From: Moniliella sp. 'wahieum'
Taxonomy: Eukaryota; Basidiomycota; Moniliellomycetes; Moniliellales; Moniliellaceae
Assembly (NCBI GenBank): GCA_003971905.1
Contig: RSEE01000033.1
Span: 139,001-203,000, forward strand
Length of the DNA: 64,000 bases
Direction: 5' to 3'
Numbering within the stretch: position 1 is the stretch's first letter; the number at the start of each line of letters is the position of its first letter. Under the pieces are notes generated by a model. It searched no databases and had not been told where the DNA came from. It worked only from the letters and a program-made list of their open reading frames with translations. Below, in pieces: positions 22,989 through 32,946 of this stretch. A program made the position numbers and the translations under genes.

Positions 22989-25925
22989 CCTGCTCCTGTG
23001 CCTGCTCCTACTCTCGCCTCCGTTTCGGTTCAGCTCTGGCTCCTGCTCCAGCTCCAGCTTCGATTTAGCTCCAGCTCCTGCTCCAGCTCCAGCTTCGGCG
23101 GATTTAGCTCCGGCTCCTGCTCCAGCTCCTGCTGTTCAGCTCCGGCACCGGCTCCTGCCTCATCTAATACTCTGGCACCCACTCCTGCTCCAGCTTCTGC
23201 TTCTTCACCTGCCCCTTCGCTCTGCTTTAACATCTGCTCCAGTGCTTGATTCTGGTCTAGTTCTGGTCCTGGTCCCGATACTGCCCCTGCTGCGACCCGT
23301 GGTCCTGGCCCGGTGCCTGCTACTAGCCCGGGATAGTCTCGACGCCTGCTCCAACTCTGGCATCGGTGAAGCCCCAGCTCCAGCTCCAGCGCCAGCTCCA
23401 GCATCGGACCTTGTTTCCGCTCCCGCTCCGCTTCTCTGCGCACCCGCCGCTTCACCTACAGCTGCTGTAGCTGAGACGGTGACTGCTTCCGACCCGGGAC
23501 CTGCATTCTCTTCGACCCAGGCTCAGCTTCAGCTCCAGCTTCAGATGTGGCTCCAACGCCGGTTCCAGCTTCGGCCCCTGTCCCAACATCTCTAGCTCCA
23601 GCTGTGGCTCAGCCCCAGCTCCAGCCCAGCTCCAGTTGCGGCTCCGGCTGCGACTCGTCTCCGGCTCCGGTTCCAGCTATTTCTCCGGCCCCAGCTCCAG
23701 CTATTGCTCCGGCCCCAGCTTCAGCTCCAGCTCCTGCTCCAGCTCCTGCTCCAGCTCCTGCTCCAGCTCCTGCTCCAGCTCCGCTCCACGCTCCAGCTCC
23801 AGCTCCAGCTCCAGCTCCAGCTCCAGCTCCAGCTCCAGCCCAGCTCCAGCTCCAGCTCCAGCTCCAGCTCCACTCCAGCTCCTGCTTCAACTACTACTAT
23901 GCTGCAGCTACTACAGCTACTGTTCCGGCTCCAGCTTCAACTAATGCTCCAGCTCCGGCTCCTGTTTCTGCGCCGGTTCCTGCTCCCACATTAGCTCCCG
24001 TTCCAGCTGATGATCAGTTTCAGCACCCACTGCTGCTCCAGCTCCAGCTCCTGCTCCTGCTCCCATTGCTGTGCCTGCCTCTCCTCTGCATCAGCTCCAG
24101 ACGCAGATTGACTCCGGCACCAGGTCCGGTACCTACCCCTGCAGCAGTCCAAAACTCTGCTCCTACGGCATCAGATCTTACCTCGGCATCTGCTGCGACA
24201 ATCGGCCGCCCCTCCTACGGCAGTGGCTGTGCCAGTGGCTCAAGACTCTTCTGTGCTCGGGACGGAGGCACCTCTTCCTAAGGCGAGTGCTGCCCCCCCC
24301 TGCCGAGACGGATACGGTACCTGCCCCGCCTGCGCCCGCCACCAAGATCGCCAATGGCGCCGACCCGCCGCTGCGATTGAGAGTCACACTCCTCCAGCGA
24401 AAAGGGCGAACGGGGCAATGGAGGACCAAGAGCAGACCAGTTGCAATGGCAGCAAGAGTCGAATGAGACCGAGCTTCTACTACCTCTCGCTCCCGGCAAA
24501 CGACGATCCGGTACTACACCCCTACCGACGAGTCCTCCCGTGGCTCGCGCGCTTCCAGTTTGAGCCGTGACGCCGAGTGGGATTATGTGTATGCGACAAT
24601 GGGTCGGGAGGGAGTGGAGGCAGACGCGCCGCCCGATCGGGGGTACGAAGCACGATGGAATGGGATGCGGAGCAAGCGTGGGGCGAAACGCCGTCGACTG
24701 GATCACGACCAAGGTCTTGCCACGGCACCGGGGCAACAATTGCGCCGCCGCGAGGGAGTTGCGTTGGATCCGTTCGGGCAAGTTGGCAGGATGGGAGTGA
24801 ACACAAGGTCGACAAGGAGGTAGTTTTTTGTTGCATTTGTCTGGTGTTGTTTTGCCTTCTTTTCTTTTACGGGGGAGGCAGGGGGTAAAGGCAACAAGCT
24901 AACTTGGGTTACGTGCCTGTTGGGAACAGATTGACGATCGGCAACGCGCACGTGTGGCAGCGCTGCAGCGAACGGGGGTGAACGTGTTGCTAGCGGCCGC
25001 GCCGGGTCCCAAGCCTACTGTGCCGGAGAAAGAAGAAGGGTACACGCTGTTAGGCGAAGCTGATCCTGTGGTCAGCTCAGCGCGCGCTGGCCACGCGTAT
25101 CTTGCGTCCGGTCAGCTCGGCACGGGGGTTGCTCGAAAGCGCTGCGCTGCAGCGCACGTTTACCAACCCCCACCTGACCCGCTTGGCCGCGACGGCGATG
25201 GACCTGCGTGCTGGCGAGGCGAGCGTCGGGCGCGGTGTGGGGCGGATATGGCGGCGATAACGAGTACAACGCCGCGCGAGGCCGAGGGGGAAGAGACGGT
25301 AGCCCAGCACCGTGCGGCCGAGGCTGAGGCTGCGCTTGCGCGTTCCTCGGGCCCCGCGGGGGCGGGACAAGCGCAGGAAGATGTGCCTGGGCACACGTTT
25401 GGACCTGTGCCGCCGTCGGGGGAGCTGGATCCGTACTTTGCACGGCTGGATCGGTTGTTTGTTACTCCTGGTGGATTGCAGATCCCGTTGCCCGAGGCGG
25501 AGACGGAGACGGCGGCCACGCCGACGGCGGTACTGTCGATTGAGCAGCAACAAGAGGTGGTGCGTGCGGCGATGGAGTGCGTGTACGACCTGCATGCAGA
25601 TTCGACCGAGTATGCGGAACTGCTGGAAGAGGTGCAACGACGAATTGCGTCCGTGGTGCGCAAGCGGACGCGGCTGTGGCATGCGCTGCGTGTCTGGGCG
25701 CTGCGCCAACTGGAAGGACCCCAGCAACCGTCGACGGAGAGGCGGAAAGTGATGGCGAAGATACTTTTCCCGGTCGTCTTGGCCGAACGCATGCTCACCA
25801 CCGAACGGGTCCAGCTCGCCGCAGCCAAGGCCGAAGCCGCCGCCCAGCCCACCGTCAACCCCACCGACCGCAGGCGTACCGACCAAGGACGCGGACCGGC
25901 CAAGTCGAGGCGCAACAACCACTAA
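22076..25925 (+). CDS. unrecognised low-complexity protein with Pro-Ala repeat and coiled C-terminus
   Basis: Function not recognised. The start is the ATG at 22076 ([13 protein letters not shown]), preceded by CCACCACG. The N-terminus is Pro/Ser/Thr-rich. From 22895 to 24060 a CCAGCT-type repeat encodes alternating Pro-Ala in one frame. After it come [18 protein letters not shown] (24570), then in another frame [15 protein letters not shown] and [16 protein letters not shown] (24690-24795). An intron at 24820-24929 (GTAGTT to ACAG, 110 nt) leads to [18 protein letters not shown]. The end is an intact stretch with [19 protein letters not shown] and a helical [20 protein letters not shown] region (25530-25690). 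It stops at TAA 25923-25925 after a basic tail, which suggests a nuclear protein. Several frameshifts are present, notably near 22120-22500, 24100-24700 and 25110-25260. Confidence 0.6.
22895..24060 (+). repeat. CTCCAG/CTCCTG hexanucleotide coding repeat
   Basis: Long runs of CTCCAG and CTCCTG with interruptions. Plus-strand frames give Pro-Ala, Leu-Gln/Leu-Leu or Ser-Ser/Ser-Cys dipeptides, so frame must be fixed by flanking sequence; the Pro-Ala frame fits best around 23550-23860. Confidence 0.85.
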
Positions 25926-26015
25926 GGTGCTTCGTCCGCGTTGGTCCGCCTTGCGCCTCCCACCACTGCATGCTGGCACTTAAAGTCGTAGTGTACTTTT
26001 TTCCGCGTCGAATTC

Positions 26016-26070
26016 GGATTGAGTATTGGATTGAGTATTGGATTGAGTATTGGATTGAGTATTGGATTGA
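26016..26070. repeat. 12-bp minisatellite ATTGGATTGAGT
   Basis: Four tandem copies, nearly perfect, about 90 bp after the stop codon of the preceding gene. Confidence 0.9.
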
Positions 26071-26458
26071 AGAGAAGACCCGTACCGCGTGGTGCAGTGT
26101 AGCGCAACGATGAGCGCGTGGAAACTGGCACAGAGGTAGGGCAGAAAACGTTGCACACAGTAGAAGAGGCCAAGATAGAGCAACAGGTGGTCAACGTTGA
26201 GTGAACGTTGAACGCTGATACTTCTATTGAGAGTTGATTAAGATTGTTGATAGCCGCGTTTGTTCATTATACGTTCATGGTACTCGCGTTGCCTGACACA
26301 TGTGCCGTGCCAAACAGCACATCTCGCTTGTCTATCCTAACTCGGTTAACTAGATTGCTTGATTGTCACGCTTAGTTTGCGGCCCCCTCGGTTTGGCTGG
26401 CATCCACTGCAGGTCTCGTGTGTATGGTAGCACAAGTGGACGAAAACGCACTCACTCT

Positions 26459-26538
26459 ACGGCTCTTTCTCTTTCTCTTTCTCTTCTCTTTCTCTTTCTC
26501 TTTCTCTTCTCTCTTTCTCTTCTCTCTTTCTCTTTCTC

Positions 26539-26569
<31 letters not shown>

Positions 26570-26625
26570 CTTTCCTCTTTCTCTTTCTTCTTCTTTCTCT
26601 TTTCCTCTTTTCCTTTCTCTTCTCA
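26459..26625. repeat. CTTTCT polypyrimidine microsatellite
   Basis: About 165 bases of almost pure pyrimidine built from CTTTCT and CTCTTT units. Open frames through it are trivial consequences of the repeat. Confidence 0.95.
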
Positions 26626-27792
26626 CAGTTTCCACTCTCTTCTTGCAGCACACAGGGTTGAACGTTGAACAAGAACACTTGTGCTGCTCCATGTGACGCA
26701 GCCCCTCAATCTGGTGGAATAGAATCGGAGTGTTTTATCTTCTCCTGTAAAAGGTGTTATCGATATCGGCAATCGAGCATGGGTACTACGAGAGCTGTGG
26801 AAAAAGCGGGAAAAAAACAAGAAGCAAACCATAGCAGTGTAATGCGTAACGTAGTGTACTGTCGAGGCAGGTGCAACGGGGGAGAACACAGACTGGATAT
26901 ACGATGTCCGTCTCGCTCCCCGTCCTGCTGTTGAGCGCCTGGGCTCTGGGAGAGTCGAACTGAGTCGGTGAAGGCGAGAAGATGAAGAGAAGATGATCGA
27001 TGAGGTCATGAGGACTGCACCACACTGCTGCTGCTGCTCAACGTATGCACTGGGACTCGGCGCTCAACGTGCGTCACGCGTCACGACGCCTTCCGGACGC
27101 ACCGGCCGCGGTGAGATCGGACATCGATCTGACAAGTGGGGTGTGGTGTAGAAACGGGGTAAGACTGGCCAGCGTGTCGGCCGGTGTGGGCACAGAGGCG
27201 GTGTGCGGTACGTCCGGGACAGAGCGAGACAGAGGCGCACACTGCTCCTCTGCCGGTGGGGCACAGGCGCCGGCGGAGGAGGGGGGCAGTGTGTACGGCC
27301 TCCGGACAGAGGACGCCCACGTGGGGCGCCAGACACGCCGGGCCACGCTCCACGGCGCCAGCATGAGGTCATCGTCCGAGGCGGCGCCGGTAGGACACTG
27401 CCGCTGTGCGGAACCCCTGGGCTCGCTGCACCGACATCTCAGAGACACAGCCGCAGCCAAAGGCAGGAGGACGATGGCCGTTTGTGGGCTTGCTGGGCTG
27501 TTGGATCGGCAGCGTCCGGCCTCTGCCACAGAAGACGCTTCGGACGGGAGATAGCGCCCCGTGCTCCACTCCACCCTTCTCGATTCGTGCGTTGGGAGGC
27601 GTTGGGTCTCGGTTGTGCGACAACTGAGAGGCAGAGACGCAGTACTCTCATACATGTGGCCGGCCGGTCATGGCTCCACCGGGATGTCGAGGAGCACATT
27701 GACGACGTTGATGCGTGACGCGCCAAGCGTCAAGCTTCAAGCTCTTCAAGCATCGAAATCAAGCCTCGGGCGGGTGCGCAGGCAGCCACCGC
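26626..27792. other. intergenic region upstream of the GH128 gene
   Basis: Open frames on both strands (for example 27074-27655 minus) overlap each other and show no domain. It contains a TTGAACGTTGAAC word at 26656 and CTGCTGCTGCTG at 27025. I see no supportable gene. Confidence 0.55.
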
Positions 27793-27799
27793 TTAAATA
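27793..27799 (+). promoter_or_regulatory. possible TATA-like box of the GH128 gene
   Basis: TTAAATA stands alone in GC-rich sequence 154 bp before the ATG, followed by a pyrimidine-rich leader ending CCATCTACC ahead of the start codon. Confidence 0.35.
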
Positions 27800-27952
27800 C
27801 CGCGCCCCTTCCCCCGTGGGGACCATCCAACACCTCTCCTCCCCCACCCTCGTATCCTCTCTTCTCCCTCGACGCCGGTCGTCATCTCCCCACAAGCTTC
27901 TGGAAAGCTCCCCGTCCCCTCCTGCCCTCCCGCCCCGCTCATCCCATCTACC

Positions 27953-29029
27953 ATGCACCTCCGATTCCTCTTTGCCATTGCCGCTGCTGGTTCAGCGGCA
28001 GTCTCCGCCGCATCCTCCTTCCCCAAGCCCCGCGCCGCCGCTCCGGCTCTGGATGCCCGACGCCCCTCTCCGCCGCCTCGTATGGTACGTCGGCATCATT
28101 CGCACCGTCCCCACCGCCACGCCCACCACCGTCACCAGTCGGCAAGCCAGTCCGCGGCGTCCACTGCGCCTGCCAGCCACAACGACGGTGCAGAACCACG
28201 TAGCTGGTGCTAGCAGCAATTCCGCTCCGCCAGTGGCAGTAGCAGTAGCAAGTTGACCATGTCGAAGAACGGGCTGAGTTGGGCCGACGGCAAGTACCTC
28301 AACGTTGATCTGTTTACCAAATCGATGGGCTGGCTCTACTCGTGGGACGTCAGTCCCACCCAGGGTGACCCCACGGCTCCCTACTTTGTCCCTGATGGCA
28401 TCCAATTCTGGCCCATGCTCTGGAGCAACGAGCAGGAGCGTGTGGGCCCGTGGGAGCAGTACGTGCTCAACGACCGCAATGCGCCGCAGAACAAGGCCAA
28501 GGTCGCGATGGCCTTTAATGAGGTGAATCAGGAGGGTCAGGCCAACATGAAACAAGCCGATGCCTGTGGTGCGTTCCGGCAATACCTCATGCCTCTTAAG
28601 GATGACGACTGGACCATCATTGGTCCCTCGACCAACGGTGCCCCCGATTCGATTGGTTGGATGCAGGCATTCAAATCCATGTGCCCCGATGCGTACAATG
28701 CGATTGATGCGCATTCGCTGCACTACTATGGTACCGACCCGCAAGCTGCCATCTCTTATCTCGAACAATGGCACAACACATTCCCCGAAAAGGATGTGGT
28801 GATTACCGAGATTGGATGCATGAACTACGGCGGTCAGCAAACGCCCACTTGGGCACTGCCTTCCACTTTGTTCAAGGGGTCAACCAATGGGCTCAACAAA
28901 CGGACTGGGTCAAGGGCTTGGCCTTTTACGCCCCCTCTCTTGCAGATCAACATCAACCAAAACTCACGTCTTGCCACCAGTGGTGGCCAGCCCACGCCCC
29001 TGTTTGACTTTTGGGTCAACAATTCGTAA
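27953..29029 (+). CDS. secreted GH128-family (asl1-like) beta-1,3-glucanase-type glycoside hydrolase
   Basis: A probable extracellular or wall-associated enzyme acting on beta-1,3-glucan. ATG 27953 gives a clear signal peptide (MHLRFLFAIAAAGSAAVSA). A low-complexity His/Ser/Pro-rich linker follows to ~28230, where the frame changes near 28215-28225. The catalytic core then starts at GLSWADGKYLN (28270), with WSWD-like LYSWDVSP (28340), FWPMLW (28410), AFNEVNQEGQANM (28512-28550, acid/base Glu of the FNEP-type motif), HYYG (28730) and VITEIGCMNYGG (28800, second catalytic Glu). Near 28860 the frame moves to FVQGVNQWAQQTDWVKGLAFY and near 28945 moves back to LFDFWVNNS with TAA 29027-29029. These last two shifts compensate. 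The length of about 350 residues fits a small secreted GH128 enzyme. Confidence 0.85.
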
Positions 29030-29972
29030 ACGACTTGTCCATTTGTCCCTACACTTGGATGCCGTTTTCACATGGTTTCGAGCAAAAAGCGCGAACGATC
29101 AGCTGGTCTATCGGTCGTGCGCTCGTGACTCTATCCTACTAGATCAAATCCCTTTTCCCCATCCATCTTTGGTCTCTTTCTTCCCCCTCGGTTCCCCTTT
29201 CACTACCTCCTTTTCGATTTTCTGCTATATATCTTGCACAACTTCCTTTTTGTAACGCCATCACATGTCGAAATTACTACCCTATCTCTATTCTGGATCC
29301 ATACCATTGACAGAGCATGCACGGAATCCCACGGTTGGTTCGTCTCGCCTTGTTCGCCTCGACTCTCATCTGACCTGTTTCGCCGTCGTACGTCCCTTCT
29401 GTTATATGTCGACGCCGTTCCTGACCTTGTTCGCCCTACCAGTGTACATTCCGACTTCATCCCGCTTGCCCTCGCTATACTGGCCGACTTGATCGCCTGA
29501 CCCATGAGTCCGTTGCACACTGTCTTCTGTGTCTCTCGCTAACCCTGTGCTGCTGTTGACTTGGCCAGCTTCTCCCTAGTGCGCACTCCCCTCACACTAA
29601 CCTGCCACTTTTTGTACCGCTCACTGCTCTACTACGTTGTGGTGCTTCCGTCCTGCGTCACATGTCACACCTAACCGTGGTTGCCGTGTAATCGATAATT
29701 GCTTCCCAGCGATCTTCGAATGCATTTTCTATACGTAAAAAATACCTACCCTGCCTGTAAATCTAGTAGTTCTGCATCAATGCCAGCCCCATCCAGACAG
29801 CCGGTTAGAGGGCCTACTAGCACGCATCCAATCAACAGCTAAGCGTTTGGGCGCATTTGGGCTAAGCGCTTGAGCGCATGTGGCCAAAGTGTCCAAACGT
29901 CCCGAAGAGGAAAATTTACTCATTTTTGGGTGATGTGGTCGGCTTAAGCAGAATATTAATGTTTCATGACCG
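29030..29972. other. intergenic, 3' of GH128
   Basis: Pyrimidine-rich and low in GC, with a TATATAT-like word at 29224. No gene or repeat is evident up to the start of the duplicated segment. Confidence 0.6.
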
Positions 29973-30388
29973 CCCGTGGCTACGTTGCCGTTGGCCATGT
30001 CGCGGAGGAACGCTACCCACACATCCGTCCCCAGGTCCACACATCCGTCCACAGGTCCACACATCCGTCCACAGGTCCACACATCCGTCCACAAGTCCAC
30101 ACATCCGTCCACACATAAGCACCGATAGATGTTCCCAACCTCCACCCCCACCCCCCCCCCTTCCCCTTCCCCCTTCTCCAATCTCCCGCCATCTCCATGC
30201 CCAGGACCACCTCGCTGCTCTTCTCCACCCTCCTCTCCGCCCCCATGCCCTTTGGGCAGTGCACCGCCCTGCTCATCCAGCACCCCTCGCCCAGCAGGCT
30301 GCCGCACTGGCTGATCTCGACGCTGGCTTCGAGTACGAGCGCCTGTTGGCGATCGTCGGTGCTGCGGCGATCAGGCAAGAACGCTTTT
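29973..30388 (+). pseudogene. truncated copy of the promoter and 5' end of the HEAT-repeat gene at 55.9-59.3 kb
   Basis: This segment matches the reverse complement of 59152-59535. The match covers the upstream DNA (GTTGCCGTTGGCCATG, GCGGAGGAACGCTACC), the 20-bp repeats and about 190 nt of coding sequence. Its ATG at 30197 opens MPRTTSLLFSTLLSAPMPFG against MSSTTPLLFSTLLSTPMPFG in the parent. A 13-nt deletion near 30280, relative to the parent, throws the frame, and similarity stops at about 30388 just before TAG. The first ~27 codons are well conserved, so the copy is fairly recent. Some 3 kb of the parent coding sequence is missing here; the parent's downstream flank reappears at 30873-31045. 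Confidence 0.88.
30011..30118. repeat. 20-bp tandem repeat ACACATCCGTCCACAGGTCC
   Basis: About four to five copies in the upstream part of the truncated gene copy, ending in CACATAAG. The parent promoter (59425-59475, opposite strand) carries only two copies with the same boundary. Confidence 0.9.
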
Positions 30389-30514
30389 AGGTAGTAGTAT
30401 ATATATCTAGGTTGTGTGCATTCCATTGACAGAGCTTAAGGCTGGGACAGGGGGAACGCTACGTCTAAACCGAACCGTTCATCTTGCGGGGGTTACTTGG
30501 GGGCGCCACCAGGG

Positions 30515-30877
30515 TCAAGGAACCAGGGGGATCGCCAGGATATCAGGACCCTCCGGCTCACGCCATCCGGTCCCGTACCCTAGGAAGCGCGTGTGGACAC
30601 GGAGGAACGTGGTTGACATCCGAGCGAGGAACCATTTCCACTGAGACTTAGTAGCCAACTCCTTCCAATGCGCAAAAACTTGCCCGCCGTCTTGGTGCCG
30701 TAGTATCCTCAGTCGCCTCGTCAAAGCCAGGGGGAAAAACGGCTCTTGAGTGCGTCCCTGGTACTTGGCGTTCTTGTCGCATTCTGCTTGTTCAAGCATC
30801 CGAAGCAGCTCCTTCTCCCGGCGTTCCAAGGGGGTTGCGGTGCTCTCATGCACCACCCCCCGGAACGCGCTCTGCAA
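30515..30877 (-). other. open frame of unknown origin inside the decayed duplication
   Basis: An open frame of about 120 codons with a protein-like composition (charged and aromatic residues, for example RREKELLRMLEQAE and HWKELATKSQWKWF) but no family I recognise. It sits exactly between the 5' and 3' remnants of the duplicated HEAT locus, on the opposite strand, and has no counterpart at 55.6-59.5 kb. It may be inserted DNA or a transposon remnant. Confidence 0.3.
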
Positions 30878-31045
30878 TGATAGTAAGGCCTGAAAAAGGG
30901 CTACAAGCAGAACTTGATCTCCATGACGAATTGCTCGTATAGAAGAGACTGGCTGTATTCAAAGAAAGGGCACGAAAACGGTATATGCATCACTTTTGAC
31001 TACTAATGCATCTCACTAGTGCAGTACCGAGTTGTCCTCGGCGCA
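30873..31045 (+). repeat. copy of the 3' flank of the HEAT-repeat gene (inverted with respect to 55577-55755)
   Basis: The plus strand here matches the minus strand of 55577-55755 with high identity and small indels. Shared blocks include AATGATAGTAAGGCCTGA, GAATACAG in GTATTCAAAGAAAGGGCACG, and TCCTCGGCGCA. Order and orientation relative to the 5' remnant are the same as in the parent gene. Confidence 0.88.
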
Positions 31046-31585
31046 CTGAGTACTGATAGCTCATCGAAATTTCTGGCCCACAACCTATGGGGCCTTGTGA
31101 GCCTCTCGCCACACAAGCCTCGTCTGTGCGCAGCTGACGGAACCGAGTCGACCACGTCTGGTGGCATGGTCTTGCCTGATATCCTTCGCGTCAAGAGGCC
31201 GGCCATGCCGCCCAACAGTTGAGCATCAACGAAACGGGCGCTTCGAGCGGACGGTTGACGGTGACGGTTGCCCCCGATGGGACTCGACGGTCAGTACCTA
31301 TGCTTTGTCCTTGTCCACCCATGCACTGATAACGCCTTTGAGCAGGATGACTGGAAATGGCGCTCTGGTTGTCTCGACCTTGCGATCATCTTGCCGCCAG
31401 CTTTCCTTGTAGCAAGGTTGTGGCAATGCTGATCTGATCGACTAGCAGTATCAAAGTACTATCTTGTGGCAAGATCCGCGGTAACGTTGTGACCAGAAAT
31501 TTCGATTAGCTATAGTTGGATCGATAACCGACCGGCAACCCACACAACCGGCTACCCCCCAACCACTTTTACCCGCCCTCTGCCC

Positions 31586-32494
31586 TCAAGCACCCGATCC
31601 TGCCGCGGACCCACCTACCCGCGCCGGCCCCATCGCTCGCACACACCCACGTGCGTGTTGGCTCTGTTGGTTCCGCCGGTTGCTCTCCTGCCCAGCCTGA
31701 TCGAGCGCAGAGAACGCCCGCACAGCGCGCAGAGCATCCACGTACGGGACCGCGCGCAGGGCGTAGGCCAACGCAAAGTCACGTACACCATTGAGCAATA
31801 GGGCATGGAAGAACGAGTCTGGGATCGCGTGGGCGTTGGCCAATTGAAGCTGCTGCACCAGGTCGCGATGCTGCGACACATACGTCGCACCACTCTCCCG
31901 GCCCTGGCGTAGGCGGTGGATGCGACCAATCAGGTCGGCGTGAGCCGAGAAGGTGATGGTGCCGAACGCCTGGGTGAGAGCGTGACGATATGCCGAGGCC
32001 AAACGGAACCGTGGGGCACCACATCCCACCATCTCGTCCACGCGCAGACGTGCACCTGGGGAAAGGCCGGCGGTAACGACTTGGACCAGCGCAGCGTCGA
32101 ACGCTTGATGGTAGACACGGCTGGTGGTCCGACCGCGAAAGGCGATCGCTGCGTACGGGTGGATAGCGGCAATCCGGGAATCCATGTTGCTCATCCAGTC
32201 CAGGAACGAGAAGGGGGTGGGGGCTTCTGGTAGCTGCTCCTGACGCGCTTCAGCGGCAGCACAGGTAATGGGGCTTTGCACGTGCAGCGGAACGAGCGCG
32301 GGGATGTCGAAGGGCTGGAAGGGCATCACGGGGTCCTCGTCGGGTTCATCCGCGGGACCCAAGGGCTCATCGAGCGCATGCGGCGTGGGCGGGGTGCCAG
32401 GGGTGGATACACGGGGAGAAGGTGCATCTTCCACGTCCGAGTCGCCGTGGCGGGGCTCTGCAGCGGCCGGGAAGCGAGCATGTGCGGCGGGCAT
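31586..32494 (-). CDS. orphan retrotransposon gag-like ORF (UBN2/Ty1-copia gag type)
   Basis: An uninterrupted frame of about 302 codons from ATG 32494 to the stop at 31586; in-frame sequence extends upstream to 32569 without an ATG. The N-terminus is Pro/Asp-rich. The middle (32190-31780) resembles copia-type gag polypeptide domains: LDWMSNMDSRIAAIHPYA, a helix-rich region, AYRHALTQAFGTITF, then ATYVSQHRDLVQQLQLANAH and DSFFHALLLNG. I see no CCHC knuckle, protease, integrase or reverse transcriptase nearby, and no long terminal repeats that I could pair by eye. It is GC-rich next to AT-richer flanks. It could be a truncated element, a non-autonomous element or a domesticated gag. Its intactness is notable because most neighbours carry frameshifts. 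Confidence 0.6.
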   Translation of the reverse strand: MPAAHARFPAAAEPRHGDSDVEDAPSPRVSTPGTPPTPHALDEPLGPADEPDEDPVMPFQPFDIPALVPLHVQSPITCAAAEARQEQLPEAPTPFSFLDWMSNMDSRIAAIHPYAAIAFRGRTTSRVYHQAFDAALVQVVTAGLSPGARLRVDEMVGCGAPRFRLASAYRHALTQAFGTITFSAHADLIGRIHRLRQGRESGATYVSQHRDLVQQLQLANAHAIPDSFFHALLLNGVRDFALAYALRAVPYVDALRAVRAFSALDQAGQESNRRNQQSQHARGCVRAMGPARVGGSAAGSGA

Positions 32495-32937
32495 ACTGGG
32501 ATCGGCAAGAGAGGAGGCGCGGATGCGGCCTGAAGGATGCTTGCTGTGGATGCCGATTGTGGCAGTCAACCAGCCTGCCTGGAATGGTGCGAGCAGTAAT
32601 CACTAATCACGCAATGTACAGCATGATGGGATCTGGGAGACACAACGGGCTCGTTGAGTTCAACTTGAACGCTCATGTTTCAACGTCTCAACCTTCACGC
32701 GTCACTCGTCACGCTTCAAGCTGTCATCTGCACAGCCAGTGGGTCTTGTGTGCAACCCCGTCAGTACCGTCCAACGGATTGAGGCGGCGGTGGTACGAAA
32801 TATGTTCCCAAGCCCCCAAAGAGAAAAAAAAAGTATATCCAGCGTACTACCGTAGTGTCTAGTGCAACTTCCTGGCCTGTGGAAGGGAGATTGCTTCGGA
32901 TGCCGACAGGTATTCATTCAGGCTGCATGGAATGGCG

Positions 32938-32946
32938 CCTTATATA
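32938..32946 (-). promoter_or_regulatory. TATA box possibly serving the gag-like ORF
   Basis: TATATAAGG on the minus strand, about 440 bp upstream of the ATG at 32494. It would fit a promoter in a leader or LTR, but no paired LTR was found. Confidence 0.35.

Noticed and set aside
26363-26696. Hydrophobic and Lys/Glu-rich frames through the CTTTCT tract
   Set aside because: They are direct translations of a simple repeat.
27045-27720. Overlapping frames on both strands before the GH128 gene
   Set aside because: No domain, no consistent codon bias and mutual overlap.
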